From: Bacilli bacterium
Lineage (GTDB): Bacteria; Bacillota_I; Bacilli_A; RF39; UBA660
Assembly: GCA_022793145.1 (NCBI GenBank)
Contig: JAAWCI010000078.1
Coordinates: 1-18,779, forward strand
DNA length: 18,779 bases
Direction of reading: 5' to 3'
The position numbers and the translations under genes were made by a program. Each line of letters opens with the position of its first letter. The stretch's first letter is position 1. Of the stretch, positions 13,384 to 18,779 are shown in pieces. Under the pieces are notes generated by a model. It did not search any database. It was given only the letters and a program-made list of their open reading frames with translations, and was not told the DNA's origin.

Positions 13384-15708
13384 TTAATTATATTTTTTTT
13401 CTTTGCAATGAATTCTCCACTCAATAAAATCTGTAAACAAACGAAAGGCAAACAAAGAGACAATCATCAATCCTCCTAATAGTACCATCATGCGGAAGTT
13501 TGGCCAAACAAGTGAATAGAATTCTCTTAAGAAAACACACTGTAATAACATTAAAGTTATCATACTAATAAATAAAGTTTTCTTTAAAAGATTAAATGGT
13601 CTACATAGTTGATATAATAGTCTAAATCCTACAAATCCATTCATAAAAACACACATTGTAGATACTTGATCATCTGAAAAATAAAATAGTTTATTTGCTA
13701 ACATAATTACTAAAATGTTAAATACAATTGTCAATGCACTTGGAATCGATTTACTAAACACACTTTTTAAGAAGCTTCCTTCTATTCTGCTTTTATTCGG
13801 TTGTAATGCAAGTACAAAAGAAGGAATTCCAATCGTTACAACACTTGTTAATGTTAGTTGAATGGGAATAAATGGATATTGAAGCCCCAGAATGGCAAAT
13901 ACGACTGCTAAAACTGTAGCATATGTTGTCTTTGTTAAAAAGAGTGTTGCAGAACGTTCAATATTATTCACAGTTCTTCTTCCTTCTGCTACAACTGCTG
14001 GTAGTGCATCAAAATTGGAATTTAAAAGAACAAGTTCAGATACATTTCTTGCTGCATCTGTCCCGCTAGCAATAGCGATACTGCAATCTGCCTCTTTTAA
14101 AGCAAGTACATCATTCACCCCATCTCCAGTCATGGCTACTATATGTCCACCATTTTTCAAAGCCATAATAAGTTCCTTTTTCTGCATAGGTGAAACTCTT
14201 CCAAATACATTATAATGGAAAGCTGCTTTCACTAATTCTTCTTTTGTGTTTATTTTACTCATATCAATCATTTTTTCATAATGTTCAATTCCAGCTCTTT
14301 TCGCAATACTAGAAACTGTTATAACATTATCTCCTGAAATTACTTTGATAGAAACCCCTTGCTCTTTAAAATATTTGAGTGTTTCTTTTGCTTCTTTTCT
14401 AATTTTATCTCTAATTAAGACTAGAGAAACCAGTTCATATTTTTGTGGAATTTCTCCTGTCCAAGTATCAGTATGAATGAGTAACAAAACTCGATTTTCT
14501 AAAATATATTTTTCTAGTTCTTGTTCCATTTCGCTGTATTTTTCTTTTAATAAATATTCGGGAGCCCCCAATAAATAAGTACCATATTTTTCAAATTCTA
14601 CTCCAGAATATTTTTTTTCTGAAGAAAATGGAATGGCTGTTTTTATTTTCCAATCCGTTTTCATATGATATTTATTCTTTAGTGCTTCAAAGGTTGGATT
14701 GTTATCATCTAATGCATTTGTAATAGATGATAAAATATGATTTACTTCCTCTGATTTTTTATTGTCATAAGGAATGGTTGCATATACTTCCATTACTCCT
14801 TCAGTAATCGTTCCTGTTTTATCTAAACAAAGAGTGTCAACACGTGCTAATGTTTCAATACAATATAAATCCTGTACCAATACTTTATGTTTTGAAAGTC
14901 TCACTACACTAACAGCCAAAACGGTACTCGTTAATAATATAAGACCTTCTGGTATCATTCCAAGTATAGCAGCTACAGTATTCACAACAGCATCATTGAA
15001 TGTATTATCAGGAATTCCAAGCTGCCTTGCAAATAAGATGAGTCCAATTGGAATAATTCCAATTGAAACCATTTTTATAATTTTTTTTAAGGATTTCATA
15101 AGGATAGAATTTGCTTGTTTTATATAATGTGCTTCAGCTGATATTTTAGCAGTATAATTATCAATTCCTACATGGGTTACTTTTACATAAGCACTCCCAC
15201 TCACAATAAAACTTCCAGAAAGAAGTTCTTCCCCTTCTTCTTTTAAAATAGGAACTGATTCTCCTGTAATAAAAGCTTCGTTCACTTCCACAGCTCCTTT
15301 TACAATGATAGAATCGGTAACTACTTGATTTCCAAGAGATAAATATAAAATATCATCTAAGACAATTTCTGAGTTTTCAATTTCTTCTAATTTACTATCT
15401 CGTAATACTCTTGATTTGGTTGCTGATATAATAGATAATTTATCAATGGTTCTTTTGGCATTAATTTCTTGAATGATGCTGATGATGGTATTACAAAATA
15501 CAACTCCTAAAAACATGATGTTTTTATAGGATTTTACAAGAATTAAAGCCAACGCTAATCCAAAGTTCAAAAAATTAAATAGTGTAAAAATGTTTGATTC
15601 TATAATTTGCTTCAAACTTTTTGTAGGAACTGTTGTATCATAATTAACGAGATTTTTTTCTTTTCTAATCTCTACTTCTTGTTTTGTTAAACCTGTTAAT
15701 TTATCCAT
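13384..15708 (-). CDS. Cation-transporting P-type ATPase (Exp7/CtpE-like)
   Basis: The 774-residue membrane pump has all P-type core elements: actuator motif TGES (148-151), ion-site PEGL in helix M4 (253-256), phosphorylation site DKTGT (296-300, phospho-Asp 296) and hinge motif TGDGVND (527-533). Nucleotide-binding residues lie between. The PEGLILLTSTVLAVSVVRL segment and the overall length (CtpE about 800) fit the Exp7/CtpE branch rather than heavy-metal (CPC) or Mg-importing MgtA types. CtpE of mycobacteria has been linked to Ca2+, so Ca2+ or another divalent cation is likely, but specificity is inference. There is no N-terminal metal-binding CxxC domain. The start has AAAGGAGGG upstream. 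It follows the 6S-like RNA on the same strand, after that RNA's terminator. Confidence 0.93.
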   Translation of the reverse strand: MDKLTGLTKQEVEIRKEKNLVNYDTTVPTKSLKQIIESNIFTLFNFLNFGLALALILVKSYKNIMFLGVVFCNTIISIIQEINAKRTIDKLSIISATKSRVLRDSKLEEIENSEIVLDDILYLSLGNQVVTDSIIVKGAVEVNEAFITGESVPILKEEGEELLSGSFIVSGSAYVKVTHVGIDNYTAKISAEAHYIKQANSILMKSLKKIIKMVSIGIIPIGLILFARQLGIPDNTFNDAVVNTVAAILGMIPEGLILLTSTVLAVSVVRLSKHKVLVQDLYCIETLARVDTLCLDKTGTITEGVMEVYATIPYDNKKSEEVNHILSSITNALDDNNPTFEALKNKYHMKTDWKIKTAIPFSSEKKYSGVEFEKYGTYLLGAPEYLLKEKYSEMEQELEKYILENRVLLLIHTDTWTGEIPQKYELVSLVLIRDKIRKEAKETLKYFKEQGVSIKVISGDNVITVSSIAKRAGIEHYEKMIDMSKINTKEELVKAAFHYNVFGRVSPMQKKELIMALKNGGHIVAMTGDGVNDVLALKEADCSIAIASGTDAARNVSELVLLNSNFDALPAVVAEGRRTVNNIERSATLFLTKTTYATVLAVVFAILGLQYPFIPIQLTLTSVVTIGIPSFVLALQPNKSRIEGSFLKSVFSKSIPSALTIVFNILVIMLANKLFYFSDDQVSTMCVFMNGFVGFRLLYQLCRPFNLLKKTLFISMITLMLLQCVFLREFYSLVWPNFRMMVLLGGLMIVSLFAFRLFTDFIEWRIHCKEKKYN

Positions 15709-15725
15709 ACTATCCCTCCTTTTTT

Positions 15726-15754
15726 ATTATAGCATTATTATATAGTCCTGTACA
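15726..15754 (-). promoter_or_regulatory. Candidate promoter of the P-type ATPase gene
   Basis: TGTACA (15749-15754), 17 nt, TATAAT (15726-15731) on the minus strand; a second TATAAT lies at 15737-15742 without a good -35. The first would start transcription almost at the ribosome binding site, so the upstream -10 may be the true one. Confidence 0.35.
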
Positions 15755-15784
15755 AAAAAAAGTGTGACAGTTTTGTAAGATGTC

Positions 15785-15966
15785 AAAAAAAAAGCCCAAA
15801 TAATCGGTGCTCGCAACGATAAAAACCTGATCTCCCAGGTGGGCATCACAGAATTCATATCAGGATTCTTGTATAAATACAAGCTTTCAACAACAATAAA
15901 TTCATTAGATTCCCAATCGTTATAAATTAGTAGGTTTTTCTAATTAAGCTACCATATCATTTAGGC
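15785..15966 (-). ncRNA. ssrS: Stand-alone structured RNA, 6S-like
   Basis: An independent transcript of about 182 nt. A near-consensus promoter sits just upstream. The predicted 5' end is the first base of a fully paired 11-bp closing stem (15956-15966 with 15794-15804, counting G-U pairs), followed directly by nine U. Inside are stems 15916-15921/15815-15820 (AACGAU/AUCGUU), 15908-15915/15840-15847 (7 of 8 pairs), 15896-15903/15851-15858 (8 pairs), a terminal hairpin 15868-15883, and a side hairpin ACCUG/CAGGU at 15825-15840. A closing stem, an AU-rich interior opening, a 3'-side hairpin and a long distal rod at about 180-190 nt is the architecture of 6S RNA, which binds sigma-A RNA polymerase as a promoter mimic. 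In B. subtilis a 6S gene lies beside aspS (recalled), and aspS is two genes upstream here. No ORF or riboswitch consensus was found. Structure is seen directly; the 6S identity is inference. Confidence 0.6.
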
Positions 15967-15972
15967 AATTTC

Positions 15973-16002
15973 ATTATATCATATTTTTTTAGCTTTTGTC
16001 AT
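15973..16002 (-). promoter_or_regulatory. Strong promoter of the 6S-like RNA
   Basis: ATGACA (15997-16002), 18-nt A-rich spacer, TATAAT (15973-15978) on the minus strand. The -35 overlaps the stop codon of the upstream gene. The predicted start near 15966 coincides with the base of the RNA's closing stem. Confidence 0.75.
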
Positions 16003-16739
16003 CTCGTTTTGGATGGAAACGCAAAAATTTTTACTTTTGGTTTATCTTTTACAAGTAAAATTGGATATCCATTATGTTGATTTCCAAAACAAGCTTTTGG
16101 GAAATATTTAACTTTCAAGAATTTTTCTGGAGATATTTGTTCCATCAACTGTTCTATTAATATTCTATGATATTCCCTTGTTGTAAGAGACGGATCATTA
16201 CTATGATTACAACCACATAAAGCAATACAAAAATCTAAATTTTCTTTTAATGCCCTTTTGATTATCATTTCTGTTGCTTCACAAGGAAATAGTCCAACTA
16301 ATAAACTGCTTTTTTCTAATTTTACTTTATCATTGAAATATCTATTTACAAGCTTTACTTTTGTTGGATATCCTTTCCACACTCTTGAATCATAAACAGT
16401 CACTGTTCCTCCTCCAATTTTTAATTGATATTCTCTTAAACTATGCCCTAGTAGCGGAAAAATGCCACTTCCTATTTCTACAACATCCCTTTTTAAATTA
16501 AATTCTCGTCTAATTAAGTCATACATGTTTTTATAAACACTACAACTTGGTCTTATCAATCCTGCTGCTTCATATATTTGTTCAAAAAAAGCATCTGTTA
16601 AAGGAAGGCCTAATTGATCCATTTTAAGATGTGCATTTAAATAACCAACTTCATATCCAAGAGCCTCTTTATATGTTTCTCCAAATTGAGTCAAAGTTCT
16701 TGTAATTTCTTCTATATTTTTTGTTATATAAACATTCAC
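15999..16739 (-). CDS. Uncharacterised protein with possible SAM-methyltransferase fold
   Basis: A 246-residue soluble protein I cannot assign to a named family. VVEIGSGIFPLLGH (86-99) resembles methyltransferase motif I (E/DxGxG), followed about 25 residues on by TVTVYDS (112-118), as expected for the acidic end of strand 2. ALCGCNHSND, about 190, could line an active site. N-terminal residues 1-80 are helical with an LxxAHLKMDQLGLPL stretch. These features suggest a Rossmann-type methyltransferase, but methylation is not demonstrated. The start is GTG, chosen because AGAGGGG lies 5 nt upstream; the nearby ATG is out of frame. It has its own promoter emerging from the prs terminator, and its stop overlaps the 6S-like RNA promoter. 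Confidence 0.8.
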   Translation of the reverse strand: MNVYITKNIEEITRTLTQFGETYKEALGYEVGYLNAHLKMDQLGLPLTDAFFEQIYEAAGLIRPSCSVYKNMYDLIRREFNLKRDVVEIGSGIFPLLGHSLREYQLKIGGGTVTVYDSRVWKGYPTKVKLVNRYFNDKVKLEKSSLLVGLFPCEATEMIIKRALKENLDFCIALCGCNHSNDPSLTTREYHRILIEQLMEQISPEKFLKVKYFPKACFGNQHNGYPILLVKDKPKVKIFAFPSKTR

Positions 16740-16767
16740 AAAATCCCCTCTTTTTATATGGAACTTT

Positions 16768-16795
16768 ATTTTATCACATTTTTTCTATTTGTCAA
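16768..16795 (-). promoter_or_regulatory. Promoter of the methyltransferase-like gene
   Basis: TTGACA (16790-16795, perfect -35), 16 nt, TAAAAT (16768-16773) on the minus strand. The TT of the -35 is the end of the U-tract of the preceding terminator. Transcription would start near 16761, about 20 nt before the GTG start. Confidence 0.65.
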
Positions 16796-16817
16796 AAAAA
16801 AGCTTTTTAAAAGCTTT
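16794..16817 (-). terminator. Intrinsic terminator of prs
   Basis: The minus strand reads AAAGCTTTT, A, AAAAGCTTT and further T (9-bp potential stem, practical loop about 7 nt). It overlaps the TAA stop of the PRPP synthetase gene. Confidence 0.75.
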
Positions 16818-17907
16818 ATTTCGTTTCTCTATTTCGAATCAATTCTAATATTTTTTCTTTTCCATTTTGCAGTTCTTGAACTGACTTTCCATTTCCTAAT
16901 GTATAAATAATATCCGCTAAAAATGGCATACAATCCACTCTAGTCAACCAATCTCTTGTCATATAAGCATCTGGAATATATGTTAAATTTGTTGTATATA
17001 CTCCATCAAACAACTTTTGTTCATATGCTTTATCAAATACTTCTATCCCACCTGTAAATAATGCAAATGAAGCAGATAAATAAATTCTCCCAGCTCCCAT
17101 TTCTTTCATTTTTTTCGCTACATCTATAATAGATTCCCCTGAAGCAATCATATCATCTACAATTAATACATCTTTGTCAGTGACATCTTTTCCTAAATAA
17201 CTATGTTCCACCACTGGATTTTTTCCGTTTTCAACAATAGAATAGTCTCTTCTTTTATAAGAAACTCCTAAATCACAACCCAAAAGTTCTGCATAATATC
17301 TTGCTCTTTCAACTGCTCCCATATCTGGACTTACAATAAAAATATTTTTTAAATCAATTGCTTCTTTCTTCAAAAATCTTTTCAATATTGTATGTGTTGG
17401 ATAAAAATTATCAAAGGGAAGATTTGGAATTGCATTTTGAACTTGTGGATCATGAGCATCAAACGTAACAATTCCATTTACGCCTAAATCTTCTAATTCT
17501 TGTAAAGCGAGTGCGCAATCTAATGATTCTCTTCCTTTTCTCTTATGCTGTCTTGATTCATACAAAAGAGGCATCACGACATGAATACTAGATGCGTGTC
17601 CTTTAATTGCTGAAATCACTCTCTTGATGTCTTGAAAATGTTCATCTGGAGTCATAATATGGTCTTGCCCATACAATTTATAGGTTGTCCCATAATTTCC
17701 AACATCTGAAAGAATAAAAACTTCCTTATGTCGAACAGTTTGTCCTAATTCAGCTTTACCTTCTCCATTTGCAAATCTTGGCTGTTTTAAAGGTACAATT
17801 AAATCTTCTATTGCTCCATATTTTTCTTGTATTTTTAAAGCAATTTCGTTTCCTCTCTTCTCAAAGTTTTTTAAAATTACTAATCGAATATTATTATTCA
17901 TTCCCAA
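16816..17907 (-). CDS. prs: Ribose-phosphate pyrophosphokinase (divergent, long form)
   Basis: PRPP synthetase makes 5-phosphoribosyl diphosphate from ribose 5-phosphate and ATP, feeding nucleotide, His, Trp and NAD synthesis. Seen, numbering from the upstream GTG: RFANGEGKAEL (47-57, for the usual F-DGE segment), SRQHKRKGRE (121-130, for ARQDRK-REP), FDAHDPQVQ (152-160, for DLHAxQIQ), SPDMGAVERAR (196-206) and PRPP loop VDDMIASGES (253-262, for VDDMIDTAGT). The order and spacing match Prs, with about 45 extra residues over the usual 317, partly an insert near 72-95. Three starts are possible: GTG 17916 (RBS too close), TTG 17907 (AGAGGG 8 nt upstream, chosen) and ATG 17901 (RBS 14 nt away). 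It stands alone between its own promoter and terminator. Confidence 0.9.
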   Translation of the reverse strand: MGMNNNIRLVILKNFEKRGNEIALKIQEKYGAIEDLIVPLKQPRFANGEGKAELGQTVRHKEVFILSDVGNYGTTYKLYGQDHIMTPDEHFQDIKRVISAIKGHASSIHVVMPLLYESRQHKRKGRESLDCALALQELEDLGVNGIVTFDAHDPQVQNAIPNLPFDNFYPTHTILKRFLKKEAIDLKNIFIVSPDMGAVERARYYAELLGCDLGVSYKRRDYSIVENGKNPVVEHSYLGKDVTDKDVLIVDDMIASGESIIDVAKKMKEMGAGRIYLSASFALFTGGIEVFDKAYEQKLFDGVYTTNLTYIPDAYMTRDWLTRVDCMPFLADIIYTLGNGKSVQELQNGKEKILELIRNRETK

Positions 17908-17936
17908 AACTAACACCCTCTCACTACTACAATTTC

Positions 17937-17945
17937 AGTATAACA
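17937..17945 (-). promoter_or_regulatory. Extended -10 promoter for prs
   Basis: TGTTATACT on the minus strand (TATACT at 17937-17942 with TGN extension), placed between the aspS terminator and prs. The -35 region (TAGAAT) is poor, as expected for extended -10 promoters. Confidence 0.5.
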
Positions 17946-17964
17946 TGAAAAAATGGGAAATTCT

Positions 17965-17999
17965 AGAAAAAAAGTAGAAATTTTATTTTTTCTACTTTT
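17965..17999 (-). terminator. Intrinsic terminator of aspS
   Basis: The minus strand reads AAAAGTAGAAA, an 8-nt A-rich loop, TTTCTACTTTT and further T. The 11-bp perfect stem contains the TAG stop of aspS in its 5' arm. Confidence 0.85.
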
Positions 18000-18779
18000 C
18001 TATTTTAATTCCCAATTCTTTTAGTTGTTTTTCATCTACTATATTTGGTGCCTCACTCATTAAATCAGAAGCACTTGCTGTTTTTGGAAAAGCAATTACA
18101 TCTCTAATATTTTCTGTTTTAGAAAGTAACATCGTAAGTCTATCCAAACCAAATGCAAGCCCTCCATGTGGTGGAGTACCATATTGAAATGCATCTATAA
18201 AGAACCCAAATTTTTCTTTCGCAGATTCTGGAGTAAAACCTAATGCTTCAAACATTTTTTTCTGTGTTTCTGCATTATGAATACGAATGCTTCCTCCTCC
18301 TGCTTCATATCCATTAATAACAATATCATACGCTTTTGCTTTACAAACTCCTGGGTTTGTCATTAATCTATCTACATCGCTATCATGAGGGGCTGTAAAA
18401 GGATGATGACAGGCCATATATCGATTCTCTTCCTCACTATATTCAAATACTGGAAAATTGACTACCCAAAGAAGTTTGTAATCATCAGGATCGATAAGCT
18501 TCAATTCTTTTCCAAGCTTCACACGCAATGCTCCCAAACTTGTTTTTACAATACTTTTCTTATTCGCAACTATAAATACTAAGTCATTATTTTCTAGTTT
18601 TAGTCTTTGTTTTACATCAACTAATTCTTCTGTAGAAAGAACCTTAATGATGCTTCCTGAAAGTTCATTATCTACAAATTTTAAATAAGCAAGTCCTGTT
18701 GCACCATATGTTTTTACAAACTCTGTAAGAGTATCTATATTCTTTCTAGAATATTTATCTGCTGCATTTTTAGCAACAA
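17992..18779 (-). CDS. aspS: Aspartyl-tRNA synthetase, C-terminal part (5' end outside window)
   Basis: Class II synthetase that charges tRNA-Asp. The reading frame stays open from the stop at 17992 to the window edge, giving about 262 residues of a protein normally near 590. From the N-terminal side: the end of the bacterial insert (GAD-type) domain with [14 protein letters not shown], then [13 protein letters not shown], then [13 protein letters not shown] leading back into the catalytic core ([21 protein letters not shown]) and class II motif 3 [13 protein letters not shown]. The insert domain marks it as bacterial AspRS rather than archaeal. The TTG at 18537 begins GALRVKL in the middle of the domain and is not a real start. 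Nothing suggests truncation other than the window border. Confidence 0.96.
   Translation of the reverse strand, partial: VAKNAADKYSRKNIDTLTEFVKTYGATGLAYLKFVDNELSGSIIKVLSTEELVDVKQRLKLENNDLVFIVANKKSIVKTSLGALRVKLGKELKLIDPDDYKLLWVVNFPVFEYSEEENRYMACHHPFTAPHDSDVDRLMTNPGVCKAKAYDIVINGYEAGGGSIRIHNAETQKKMFEALGFTPESAKEKFGFFIDAFQYGTPPHGGLAFGLDRLTMLLSKTENIRDVIAFPKTASASDLMSEAPNIVDEKQLKELGIKIEK

Noticed and set aside
15785..15966. Riboswitch or leader controlling the P-type ATPase
   Set aside because: The 3' closing stem runs straight into a U-tract about 77 nt before the ATPase start, and no known aptamer consensus is visible; an independent RNA fits better, though a leader is not fully excluded.
17992..18537. 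Short 181-residue AspRS fragment starting at TTG 18537
   Set aside because: The frame continues upstream without a stop to the window edge and encodes recognisable AspRS sequence.
1..18779. CRISPR array, insertion sequence, prophage or tRNA
   Set aside because: No regularly spaced direct repeats, transposase or integrase motifs, or tRNA cloverleaf were seen on either strand.

Overview
The window is AT-rich DNA from a low-GC Firmicutes/Bacilli-type bacterium or an uncultured relative. The grounds are strong GGAGG ribosome binding sites, TTGACA/TATAAT-like promoters, U-tract terminators, Bacillota-type proteins and very short intergenic gaps. UGA is used as a stop (for example the ZIP gene, whose stop lies inside its own terminator) and UGG encodes Trp, so the genetic code is standard rather than mycoplasmal. 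Every supported gene lies on the minus strand, so transcription runs from the right end of the window to the left.

In transcription order: the 3' part of aspS (aspartyl-tRNA synthetase, running off the window at 18779), a divergent ribose-phosphate pyrophosphokinase, an unassigned protein with a possible SAM-binding motif, and a stand-alone structured RNA of about 182 nt whose architecture fits 6S RNA. Then come an Exp7/CtpE-type cation P-type ATPase, a lipoprotein with exact 18-residue C-terminal helix repeats, a ZIP metal transporter and an RNase R-type exoribonuclease.

Next is a self-contained four-gene unit (9365 to 3501): a membrane-anchored CotH kinase with three lamin-tail domains, a VTC-type polyphosphate polymerase, a DUF4956 membrane protein, and a membrane-anchored NAGPA-type phosphodiester glycosidase with a very Lys/Glu-rich cytoplasmic tail. 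It has its own promoter and terminator, with gaps of -4, 11 and 14 nt between genes. It looks like an envelope system linking a phosphate polymer made at the membrane to extracytoplasmic phosphoryl or glycan chemistry, and it is the most interesting part of the window. After it come smc, encoding a short-armed SMC, then about 430 nt with a possible decayed gene and two hairpins.

Most genes have their own promoter and terminator. In four cases the terminator hairpin overlaps the stop codon of the gene it ends. No tRNA, rRNA, CRISPR array, insertion sequence or phage gene was seen.
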